DNA from: Nicotiana tabacum
Taxonomy: Eukaryota; Streptophyta; Magnoliopsida; Solanales; Solanaceae
Reading direction: 5' to 3'
Length of the DNA stretch: 64,000 bases
NCBI RefSeq assembly: GCF_000715075.1
Contig: NC_134095.1
Coordinates: forward strand, 8,294,722-8,358,721
The notes below the pieces were generated by a model, which was given only the letters and a program-made list of their open reading frames with translations, made no database searches and was not told the DNA's origin. A program made the position numbers and the translations under genes. This document shows positions 48,678-58,159 of the stretch, piece by piece (position 1 is the stretch's first letter; each line of letters starts with the position of its first letter).

Positions 48678-48975
48678 CCTCCATTGCGATCGCGGGACAT
48701 TCTTCGCGATCGTGAAGCACAAATCCTCAGCTCCCAAAATTTACCCTATGCAAACGCGATGATCAAGCTCCCAACACTATGCGATCGCGGACTGGCTAAC
48801 GCGTTCACAATGAACAACTTCCCTCCAAGACCCCTGCTCCACTCAACTCTATGTGAACGCGACCAACTCCCCGCGTTCGCGATCAACAACTTCCCCACCT
48901 TATGCGATCGCAACTCCTCTTTCGCGATCGCGAACACCAAACTGGACTGCCCCTCAAAAGCCTTTACGCGATCGC
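48678..48975. repeat. CpG-rich palindromic cluster in LTR D
   Basis: Repeated GCGATCGCG, CGCGTTCGCG, ATGCGATCGCA and related units with very different surrounding AT content. A TATA-like TTTTAAA lies at 48650-48656, below it on the minus strand. The motif differs from the TGCGG units of LTRs C and E, but the position is the same. Confidence 0.65.
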
Positions 48976-49684
48976 AAAGAGGAAATCTCTGTAACAGCTG
49001 AACCTGCAAATCTGCAACTCCAAACTTCATGAAATGGTCCGATTGACCATCCGAAACTCACCCGAGGCCCCCGAGACCAGAACCAAAGGCACCAATATAT
49101 CCCGAAACCTTATTAAAACTTGTATCAATCTTTAAAACACCTTAAACAACATCGAATCAACCAAAACACATCGGATTCAAGCCTAAGTTTCTAAAATCTT
49201 CCGAATTCCACTTTTGATCAAAAACTCAACCAAACCACGTCCGAATGACCTGAAATTTTGCACACGCATCCCAAATGACACAACAGAACTACTGCAACTC
49301 TCGGAATTCCATTTTGACCCCTATATCAAAATCTCCCTACCAATCGAAAATCGCCAAAATATCAACTTCGCCAATTCAAGCCTAAATCTACTCCGAACCT
49401 CCAAAACTCATTCTGATCACGCTCCTAAGTCCCAAATTACCTCCGAAGCTAACCGAACTATCGAAACTCACATCCGAGCCCTCTAACACATAAGTCAACA
49501 TCCGGTTGATTTTTCCAACTCAAGCTTCCTCAAAAGAGACTAAGTGTCTCAAACCTTACCAAAATCATTCCGGATTCGATCCGACCAACCCGATACCATA
49601 TAACATGGATAAACAAAGCATAAAGAAGCAGAAATGGGGAAAAACAAATCGGTAACTCATGAGACGACTGGTCGGGTCGTCACA

Positions 49685-49689
49685 AAAAT
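49685..49689. repeat. Target-site duplication AAAAT, right of LTR D
   Basis: Follows the LTR terminus GTCGTCACA. Partner of 36923-36927. Confidence 0.75.
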
Positions 49690-50662
49690 ACCCCAGCATA
49701 GCGAGTCAGGATAATATGATCGTTTAAAGAGGTATTACTTTTTAATGGAAAATGAGACTTTCTGGTATATATGCTATATAAAACTTTCCCAAAATTTTGG
49801 ACAAAATAAATTTCTCTATTCAAAATTCCTAAAGAGTGTACCAAAGATCTGAAAAGTGTCAAACATGACAATTACTCATTTGCATTGACTGAACCTCTCT
49901 TTTAATTAAATCGAATTAAATGAGATAAATGGAGCACACGAAAGGAAATTCCAACTTGATTTAAGTAAATAAATCACAAATTAGTACTCATGTGCTTTAC
50001 TATATATTATTTTAATGTTAAGTGTGTTAATGTATCAACTATTCAAGATCTTGTTTCCTTTTTCTTTCGGAAGTTCTTTTTTTGGAAAAATGTTCATTAA
50101 AAATATAAAAACAATTAAAAGAAATGCAAATATATTAAAAACTTATTGCTAGGAACATATTTTTACGTCCTATGCAAAATATTTTGTCAAAGATTTTAAA
50201 AATCTATGTGTTGAAATGTCCTATATCTGGAAAAACTTTTAGCACTTCTGATCCTATTTTAAAATATATGTATTGGAGTTTATACATAATATTTACATTT
50301 CTAAACTTTATGTTTAAGATAATTAATATGTGCATTTCCTTATTGAATATTTGGATTTAACAAATCCTCAAACAACCTTAACATTAGAGAAAAGCAAAAA
50401 GTTGACAGCTTAGCAATTGAAATGGAAAGTACCGTGGTGCCCACATGGTCAGGGAATTGATACAGTAATAGTTTTCAAAAAGCTGTGTGATTTAATGAAT
50501 TTAAGTGGGTCCCATTTATTTCATAGAAAATCGGTGATGTCAGGTTGTCTGGTGGAAATTACTATATAATCCTATTCTGAGACGACTGAGTTAACAATCT
50601 TAAGGATATAATAGACTATTCAAAAAATGATTTCGCATAAAATGACTAAATTGCTCTTGAAA
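49690..50662 (-). other. Interior of Helitron 1, no gene seen
   Basis: AT-rich, with only short open frames and no recognised domain or repeat. Confidence 0.5.
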
Positions 50663-50713
50663 AGCAAGCAAGCATGACGACCCTCTCCTGCTTCTCTCGC
50701 TCTTCTATATAGT
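50663..50713 (-). repeat. Terminal repeat shared by the two Helitron-like elements, copy 1
   Basis: Plus strand GCAAGCAAGCATGACGACC, then CTGCTTCTC, CGCTCTTCTATATA. The same words occur in the same order at 62942-62993. On the minus strand it starts near TATATAGAAGAGCG and is read as the Helitron 5' end. Confidence 0.6.
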
Positions 50714-51589
50714 AAAAAAAAAAAATACTAGATGAAGATCACGGGCCCAACATATTAAGCATCCTGCCTGTTTTTTTCAAGTGTTTTAATGCCAACGGAA
50801 TAGTGTTCCATCTACTCGTCAGCTGAGCAATGTACAGTTCTAGCCTCAAATAATCCGACAACTATTGTAATCTTAACATCTGAAATTGAAAAAATAAATT
50901 AAATGCATTACCACGCTGTTATAGGTTCTGTGACTATCAACTTTATAGGCGTCGAATGAGTATGAATATAACACTTTTTCAGACCTCTATTCTCAAGATT
51001 TGGTTTTGTGTGTTTGCCAACAGAGAGGCGTGAAGTTGGAGCAGAATTGGTATAGTACAAGTTAGAGTATGTTATCTTAGAGCTGCAGTGGTTGACTGTA
51101 AATTTTCCTTATGATTAACCAAGTAAATTGTGAAACTTATGGGCTCAAAAAAAAATTATTTGCCAAAATGTAGAAGGCAAAGGTTCAAAAACATGCAACC
51201 AGCAAATTTCAAAGTGCTTGACCAAATGTTATAAGGAAAAAGTACCAATATATTTAACTGCCCCATAATTCATACTGCACATTTTCTTTCCTATTCATGT
51301 TTATCAAACTATTTCTAAATAAAATGATTAACATTGTGCTTATAATTAAAAGAGCAAAGATGTTAAAATAAGTATACGTGAAAGCTAATTAAATCAATCT
51401 GTAGCGAGTTGAAACGATTAAGATATTTCAAGAATGCATGTGCAGTTAAACATTATGCCTAAGAAGGAATTGACCTAACCAGGTGTAGACTACACTTTGA
51501 AAACAGCATAAGCAGCACAGACCTTTTATCATTGAAAATTAAAATACTGCATAAAAACAACCACAAAAGGTACTATTTCTTCATAGGCC

Positions 51590-51740
51590 AAATACATATA
51601 AACCACCATTTTTTATTTTGCCACTTTATCTTTGCCTTATTCCATTTTGGCCCTTCAACTCTATTTTATATGTTTCATTTTGGCTCTCCAACTCTATTTC
51701 TTGTGTTCCGCTTTAACATTTTGGCCCTACTCTGACTCAT
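51590..51740. repeat. Short degenerate direct repeats in Helitron 2
   Basis: CATTTTGGC(C/T)CT(T/C)CAACTCTATTT occurs twice about 40 bp apart, with a third weaker CATTTTGGCCCT. No gene is seen from 50740 to 52000. Confidence 0.5.
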
Positions 51741-52007
51741 TTGCACCTCATCCTACTTTGGAGGGAAGCATATAACTAAAGACATTGTTGTTTATAGACC
51801 ATCACTTGCACCTTGCTAATTTTTCATTCTTATTCTTTAAAGCATATCATCAGACACATAAAGAGCACAACAAAGAACGTGTAAGTGATGAGCAATTTTT
51901 CGTTTCCTTCTTTAAAGCATAGTGACAAAAGCAGAGAACATATTAACTCCCCTGAAATCTTTAGTAATTGGCTATGAGTTATGGGTTTACCTATTAAATC
52001 AGGAAAA

Positions 52008-52148
52008 TCACCCTACTAAAAGTAACTTAATTACAGCAATTCGGTCATGGTCATTATCTTTGATAACTTTTCCAGTTAAATCATCTCGAAGTTGAACCTT
52101 GTCCAAAACTTCTCCAGTTGAATCTTTGTCTACTTTTCCTTCTGCCAT
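52008..52148 (-). other. Small exon-like open frame, unidentified
   Basis: 46 codons from an ATG at 52146-52148 (MAEGKVDKDSTGEVLD) to TGA at 52008-52010. Polar and Lys/Asp-rich. It can be read in from further upstream (ELRRLT) after a possible acceptor near 52165. I do not recognise it. It may be an internal or last exon of the same captured gene as 52257-52360. Confidence 0.25.
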
Positions 52149-52256
52149 AGTGAGACGTCGCAATTCTAGTATAACGTGATAAATAGCTACATATTATAAA
52201 GATAAACTGCAAACAAGTAAAATGATCAAGAAAGCATCCATATGAAGAAATTTTAC

Positions 52257-52360
52257 CTTCAGCAGAGAAAGATATGGAAGCACAAAAAAGCAGCTTGTTC
52301 TGCCCCATCTTCGGAAGCCCCTTCTCTGGGATTCCTTCATCGACATTGTAGGGAATCTCA
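52257..52360 (-). other. Candidate exon of an unidentified gene (possibly captured by Helitron 2)
   Basis: 104 nt on the minus strand, preceded by TACTAACTATGTTAACAG (branch-point-like TACTAAC and an AG acceptor) and followed by GTAAAATTTC (donor). In frame it encodes EIPYNVDEGIPEKGLPKMG and then QNKLLFCASISFSAE, which looks like ordinary protein and not a retroelement. No family recognised. It could also be a chance open stretch. Confidence 0.4.
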
Positions 52361-52612
52361 CTGTTAACATAGTTAGTACGGGGAACGAAATCAAACAAAC
52401 AAAGAATCCAACACTTTGGATTAGAGCATGTTTCATTTCGATAAATACAGTTTGTCAGTGTAAAGAGTACAATATTAACAAGGAAAAATACTTGCAAATT
52501 AGGGTAGTTGAGAAGTTGAATTAACATTGTAATACAAACGCTTGCACAGATATACCTAGTTCCTATATCTGGTAGTGCGTAAAAAAGGCCTATGAAGTAT
52601 ATGTTAAGTATT

Positions 52613-52617
52613 CTATT
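52613..52617. repeat. Probable target-site duplication of element F (left, CTATT)
   Basis: CTATT before the 5' LTR and GTATT (61637-61641) after the 3' LTR match at four of five bases. One has mutated. Confidence 0.6.
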
Positions 52618-53551
52618 TGTTGGCCCAAGAACACGTAAAGTTTTGAAGAATGACAAATGAACTCAGTCATGGACCAGGTCCATCATGTGAAGCACAGTCA
52701 TGATCAACCTATACGTGTGAGATGCACATGAAGGAGATAAGTCCCACTGATCAAGCAGCAATATCTCCTAATTTGATCGAAAAGGTTGCATATTCGATAA
52801 GGGGAAAAAGTCTCCTTATACGAAGAGAACATAAGTCTCCTTATATGAAAAGAACACACTCCGGATAAAGAGAGTGTTAGAGTTTGATATCGTCAAGGAC
52901 TCAACTACGATAGAAGATCATAAATTGAATCCCAATCAAACTCTGATTTCTAACCTATTAAATAACAGTGATTGTTCTCTTTTACAGGGTGGCACAAACG
53001 CAGAAGTTAAACTAAATTGAAAGCAAAAGAGCAAGGCGATTTGGCAAGCAATTTATGTAAGATTTGAGTGTGCACTCCTGAAACTACTTGAACGAGATAG
53101 AAGAACCAGTTCCATTGTGTTTTTTCTTATTCTAGTTCAATTGTAGTAGGTAGTTTAAAGTTGTACCTTTCCAGCTTTCATAGAAGCAATTGTATTAGGT
53201 ACTTTGAGAGTTCAAGTTATAGGCTAACTTGAAGTTGTCACAACAGTTGAGGTTGTGTGCTACAACGGGATTAGAGGTAATCCAGGTTTACAAAGAGTTT
53301 TGTAAATGCTGTTTTGGCTCAGTGATTTAGTGAAGTGTTGGGAAAAATCCTACTGAATAGTAGGCCGTGGTTTTTAAACTTTTGAGCCGGGTGTTTTCCA
53401 CATAAAAATACTTGTGTTCTTTATTTTATGTATTTTTTATTCCGCAAACAGTAGTAGTAACACCTAGAAGAACCAGGTTCTTCTAGAGCAAAAATTGGGT
53501 ACTACACAATCCCCCCCCCCCTCTTGTGTGATATTGACGTTTAGAATATCA
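52618..53551 (+). repeat. 5' LTR of element F
   Basis: TGTTGGCCC to AATATCA. Compared with the 3' LTR it has a roughly 25-bp duplication (AAGTCTCCTTATA units near 52810 and 52830) and a run of 11 C at 53511-53521 where the 3' LTR has ACCCC. Confidence 0.92.
53464..53486. repeat. Perfect 23-bp palindrome in 5' LTR of F
   Basis: Arms CTAGAAGAACC and GGTTCTTCTAG around a central A. It is identical in the 3' LTR at 61557-61579. Confidence 0.85.
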
Positions 53552-53553
53552 AT

Positions 53554-53565
53554 TGGTATCAGAGC
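53554..53565 (+). other. Primer-binding site of element F
   Basis: TGGTATCAGAGC, 2 nt after the LTR terminus, complementary to initiator tRNA-Met 3' end. Confidence 0.88.
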
Positions 53566-53607
53566 AGGTTATCCTTGAAGAGGCTAACACCTTAGGAACA
53601 GATCAAG

Positions 53608-55350
53608 ATGAGCGCACCACCTAGAAACTGGGAAGGGCAATCCACTGATAGGCCTCCACTCTTTAATGGCCACTACTACTCTTGGTGGAAAAATAGGATG
53701 AGAGATCACATCATCGGAGAAGACTATCAGCTATGGGACATTATCATTGATGGTCCCCTAGCTACCATGAAGAAGAATGTTGAAGGAGTAGATGTGCCAA
53801 AAACAAGAGCTGACTGCAATGCTGAGGACTTGAGGAAATGGGAAAAGAATGCTAAAGCGAGAAATGGCTTGTGTGTGGACTTGATCCAGACGAGTATAAT
53901 AGAATTCAAAATTGTACCCCTGCTAAGAAAATTTGGGATACTTTGCAAGTGACTCATGAAGGAACACCTCAAGTGAAGAGGCCTAGAGGAACACTGTTAT
54001 ATTCTCAATATGACAATTTCACCATGAAGGAAGGGAAAACCATCCAAGAGATGTATACAAGGTTCACCACACTGACAAATGAACTTAAGTCTCTTGGAAG
54101 AGTTATTCTTGAAGAGGACAAAGTTGAGAAAATTTTGACTAGGGTTCTGCCAGTCACTTGGGAAAGCAAAATCACTGTCATTCAGGAATTAAAGCATATT
54201 GCCACTCTTAAGTTGGATGAGCTAATTGGAAATCTCACTGCCTATGAACTTAGATGGCTAACCATGAAGATGGATGCACCCAAGAAGGAAAGGAGTCTGA
54301 CATTCAGAATCACTGAAGGTGCTGATCTAGAGGAGGATGAAATGATCATGATCACAAAGGACTTCAAGAAGTACCAAATGAGAGGAAGGGGTCCTTGAAA
54401 AACAAACCAAGGACATCAAAAAACCAAGGGTTCCTGAAAAACAAACCAATGAGGGGTGTTACAAGTGTGGGAAGACTGATCACCACATCAAAAACTGCCC
54501 TCAATGGGAAATTGAATGGAAGAAGGAAAGAGCTGAACGAAGGAGCAGGTTCAACCCAAGAAGAACAAAGGATCAACAAAGGCTATGGTTGCTACCTGGG
54601 GAGAAACATCAGATGAGGACTCAGAAGATGAAGCTGGAGATGAACAAGCACTTATGGCCATCGGAGAATCAGATAATGAACAAGAGGTAAGTATTCTTCA
54701 TCTCAAAGACAAGATTAAATTCCTGTCTAAAGAAAGGTTGTCTAAACTTTTGCTGGATTTCATTGATGAGTTTGAGATAATTAACAATGAAAAGGAAAAG
54801 TTGTCTAGGGAATGTATGATCCTAAAAGCCAAGTGCAAAAATCTAGAGTCTAGGGCTAATGAGAGTGAAAGTGAAAATACTGAGTTGAAGAACCAGGTTC
54901 TTGAACTTGACACTAGTGTCCTAGAACTTAGGTCTGAGAACTTAAAACTGAAACTAGGAACAGGAAAGAAGAAAGTTGATCACACACATCTCACCCTAGA
55001 AGAAAACTTAGGAAAAGTGAAGGATGAGCTGTACAGGAAAGATGAGCAGATAAGAGTATTAAAAGAAGATCTAGAGAAGGTAAAACATGAACTAGACAAA
55101 ACTTGCAAATAGAATAAGGTTTTTGATGCACTCTCCTGGCTACAAGAACATCACAGTAACGACAAAAGAGGACTTGGTTATGGGACTCAAACACCTAAGT
55201 GGGATCCCAAAAGCAAGTACCTCACACTTCCTAAGAACAAAATTTGCACACACTGTGGTAAAATTGGTCACTATAAAAGTGAATGTATTGCAAAAGAAAA
55301 GTCTAGTCAAAAGAATAAAGAATTTTTTCAAGGGAAAAATAGGCTGCTAG
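53608..55350 (+). pseudogene. Element F gag (frameshifted)
   Basis: ATG at 53608 (MSAPPRNWEGQSTDRP). The 53608-53952 and 53871-54398 frames together form a copia gag (UBN2-type) domain: HYYSWWKNRMRDHI, then CTPAKKIWDTLQVTHEGT and EGKTIQEMYTRFTTLTNEL. A CCHC knuckle, CYKCGKTDHHIKNC, follows at 54457-54498 in another frame. Next is a Glu/Lys/Leu coiled coil (54585-55112, e.g. ESENTELKNQVLELDTSVLE), and then a second knuckle, CTHCGKIGHYKSEC, near 55248-55289. Two knuckles separated by a coiled coil is a Sirevirus gag layout. At least three frame changes are present. Confidence 0.85.
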
Positions 55351-55359
55351 GTTGGGCTA

Positions 55360-55740
55360 AAAAGAATCTGATTCACTATTTTGCCTATAGAAAGGGACCC
55401 AAACTAGTTTGGGTTACTAAGATTAACCTTTGATTTCCTTTTGTGGGTCCTAGTGAAGGGGAGCAGCCAAATATGATACATGGATAGTGGCTGCTCAAAG
55501 CATTTGACAGGAAGCAAGAACTAGTTCCTTTCACTTGAGGACCTCAAATGAGGTAATATTTCCTTTGTAAATGGGAAGAAAGGTGAGATCATTGGGGTTG
55601 GAAAGGTAGGTAAGACTGATTCTCACTCTATTAAGAATGTCTACTTGACAGATTGCCTAAAGTACAGTCTAATCAGTGTATCACAATTATGTGATAGAGA
55701 TAACTTGGTAGCATTCACCTCTACCAAATGTTTTGCTATT
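55360..55740 (+). pseudogene. Element F protease
   Basis: Active-site motif DSGCSKHLTG at 55483-55512, the copia retropepsin signature. It is followed, after stops at about 55519 and 55548, by NVYLTDCLKYSLISVSQLCD (55640-55700), the usual end of the domain before the integrase zinc region. It would process the gag-pol polyprotein. Broken by stops. Confidence 0.8.
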
Positions 55741-56571
55741 GATCTTACCATTGATAAGATTGTTTTGCAGGGAAAAAAGAGTAAACAATATATACATTGT
55801 AGATTTGTCCACACTTTCAGAAAATGAACTCACTTGCTTAAGTATGTTGGACAATGATCCCCTCCTTTGGTACAAGAGACTTGGACATGCAAGTCTGAGT
55901 CAACTCAACAAATTGGTCTCCAAGGACCTGGTGATAGGGCTGCCTAACATCAAGTTCAAGGAAGATAAAGTTTGTGAGGCTTGTGCAAGGGGAAAGCAGA
56001 TAAGATGCTCTTTTAAATGCAAGAAAGTGGTAAACACCACCAGAACGATGGAACTGGTCCATATGGATCTCTGTGGTGCAATGAGAACATTAAGCAGAGG
56101 TGGTAAAAGATATGTGATGGTGCTTGTTGATGATTACTCGAGATTTTCTTAGACATTGTTTTTAACATCTAAAGATGAAGCATTTGACATGTTTACTTCT
56201 TTTGTTAGAAACACTCAGAAATAACTAGGTAATCAACTTGCATCAATTAGGTCTGACCATGGAACTGAATTTGAAAATGCTAAGTTTGCTGAATTTTTGC
56301 ATTCTACATCATAAATAGTTGCATGACTAGGCCTCTTAAGAAGATTCCCTATGAGTCACTTAAAGGGAGAAAGCTAAATATATCCCATCTTAGGGCATTT
56401 AGATGCAACTACTTTGTGCACAACAATGGCAAAGACTCCCTAGGTAAGTATGATCCCAGAAGTGATGAGGGAATATTCTCGGGATATTCTTCACATGGTA
56501 AAGCTTATAAGATATACAGTAAAAGAACTATATGTGTAGAAAAATGTATATCTTATTTTTTTAAAACTTAA
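55741..56571 (+). pseudogene. Element F integrase with internal deletion
   Basis: N-terminal zinc region RLGHASLSQLNKL ... VCEACARGKQ, then the first catalytic Asp in VHMDLCGAM and the second in IRSDHGTEFENAKF (about 56250-56280). A TAG at 56150-56152 (expected Trp) interrupts it. After AEFLHS the sequence jumps directly to MTRPLKKIPYESLKGRK and a C-terminal part (HLRAFRCNYFVHNN, 56323-56571). The segment holding the third catalytic residue (Glu) is missing. Non-functional. Confidence 0.85.
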
Positions 56572-57544
56572 CATTCTCTTTGAGAGGCAGGAACAAGATA
56601 ATGAAGAGATTGGGATGATAAGAATTCAAATGGTGAAACCACAGTCCAGCCTGAAGATGCATCGTAAGAAGGAACAAGTGATGGAACAGGTCCTTCCACC
56701 TAGGGCAACATGACAGGGGAACTGACTAGAGAGGAACTGATCCTCAAACCTCGAGGGAACCTGTCCATGAACCTATTCCTCAGTAACAAAACCATGAAGG
56801 AACATCCAAAGAAATTGACACTCCTATTGCAACATTCGCAAAATTAGATATAGATGAGCTTGGTTCATCTGTTGATCAGAAGTTGTATAGGGGAATGATT
56901 GGTTCTCTTTTGTACCTTACTGCTAGTAGACCTGACATTGTTTTCAGTGTAGGGCTTTGTGCTTGATTTCAAGCAAATCCAAAGGAATCCCACTTGGCTG
57001 ATGTCAAGAGAATATTGAGATACTTGAAAGGCACTACTGACCTTTGCCTTTGGTATCCAAAAGGTAGTAATTTCAATCTAGTAGGATATGCTGATGTCGA
57101 TTATGCAGGTTTCCTAGTGGATAAGAAAATCACCTCAGGTATGGCACACTTCCTTGGTTCATGTCTTGTGTCATGGGCTACAAAAAGCAAAATTCAGTGG
57201 CCTTATCCACTACTGAAGCTGAGTATGTTGCTGCTATCTCTTGTTGTGCTCAATTACTATGGATCAAATAATAGCTGGTAGATTTTGGCATTGAAGTTGG
57301 TTGTATTCCTATATTCTGTGATAACACTAGTGCTATAAGTATGACAAAAAACTATGTTCATCATAAGAGGACTAAGCACATAGATGTTACGCACCACTTC
57401 TTAAGAGATAACTTTGAGAAAGGTTTGATCTCCATAGAATTCTATGCTACTGATAAGCAAATTGCTGACATCTTTACTAAAGCACTAAGTAGAGAAAACT
57501 TTGAGAGGAACAGGTTGGAATTAGGGATGATTAAGATCACCTAA
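56572..57544 (+). pseudogene. Element F linker fused to RNase H; reverse transcriptase absent
   Basis: The integrase C-terminal linker (about 56580-56815) runs almost straight into IDTPIATFAKLDIDELGSS, the segment that normally follows the RT. No YVDD or other RT core motif lies between. RNase H follows: YRGMIGSLLYLTASRPDIVF, ILRYLKGTTDLCLWYPKG, GYADVDYAG, then frame-shifted STTEAEYVA-like codons and VHHKRTKHIDVTHHFLRDN ... QIADIFTKALSRENFERN to a stop at 57544. The deletion removed the polymerase; RNase H is itself frame-broken. Confidence 0.85.
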
Positions 57545-58159
57545 TAGGTACAACTCAAAATGCACAATGAAAAAAAAAATTATTTGGCTAGGAAAACTAA
57601 CTGTGTGTAAATATCTAAATTAATTTTTACTCAGCTTCATACTTTAATTAGTATACTCATGTGTCATGTGTTTATATGATTCACTGATTTCTTGCAAAAA
57701 ATTTCTCTATTATGGCATTTGAGGCATGTTCAAGAGAGTTCAAAATGAAGAACCTAGTTTATCAGCATGATTTCATATGAAAGTTCAGGTATGTTTTCTA
57801 TACTCTGCACAATTAGAAAGACTATAATCATGAGCAGAAGTCTTATACTTGTCAAATTCCTAGAAAATTATATCTGTTAAGCATTGAACCAGTTTCGTCC
57901 ATCTAGAACTCTACACCGTAAATTTTGCCTAATGTCTAGGGAAGCCAAATCTATCATTAAAAGTCTGGAATTTCAGTTTGATTAGACTTCTAATTGACCT
58001 CTGAAAAAGCTGTCGTTACCTATTAATTGTCTAATTCTCTTTTAAATACACATCACTTCTCCATCCTTCATCATAATTCCAAAACCGTCAAAAATACTTC
58101 TTCACTTCCAATTTCCCTCCTCTCCAAAATTCCTAAATTCTCTCAAGAAATCAACAACC
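57545..58159 (+). other. Non-coding spacer between pol and extra ORF of F
   Basis: AT-rich, no gene. The last 120 bp look like a promoter and leader: TTTAAATA at 58041-58048, then a C/T-rich stretch, then CAACCATGTC at the ORF start. Confidence 0.6.
58041..58048 (+). promoter_or_regulatory. TATA-like element before the extra ORF of F
   Basis: CTTTTAAATACACATCACTT lies about 110 bp upstream of the ATG, followed by a pyrimidine-rich leader. Could alternatively precede a splice acceptor. Confidence 0.3.

Larger units (their letters stand above)
36928..49684 (-). repeat. Solo LTR D, interrupted by element C
   Basis: Left piece 36928-36980 starts TGTCACGACCCTAACC. Right piece 46823-49684 ends GGTCGGGTCGTCACA. 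It is flanked by AAAAT duplications, so it is a complete LTR of about 2.9 kb without internal region or second LTR: the product of LTR-LTR recombination. Features on the right piece are a repeated CCAGCCCCTCGGGC phrase (about 47465-47510), an ACTGGGGGTGT-type block shared with LTR E (near 47543) and a CpG-rich cluster (48678-48975). No gene seen in it. Confidence 0.85.
36363..50713 (-). mobile_element. Helitron 1: non-autonomous Helitron-like element, split by LTR D and element C
   Basis: On the minus strand it ends in a 14-bp palindrome CCGTGCTAGCACGG, about 11 nt, then CTAG followed by T, the standard Helitron 3' end (hairpin plus CTRR, inserted between A and T). The other end is marked by a sequence at 50663-50713 that recurs at 62942-62993. 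After subtracting LTR D and its contents it is about 1.6 kb. No Rep-helicase is present, and a canonical 5' TC is not evident. Confidence 0.55.

Noticed and set aside
36928..49684. Near-inverted ends TGTCACGACC/GGTCGTCACA as a DNA transposon
   Set aside because: The duplication is 5 bp, the ends begin TG and end CA, and the sequence matches LTRs of this Solanaceae-type family.
52081..52656. 191-codon minus-strand open frame read as one gene
   Set aside because: It runs through apparent splice sites and into the LTR of element F at 52618, so it cannot be a natural coding unit as it stands.
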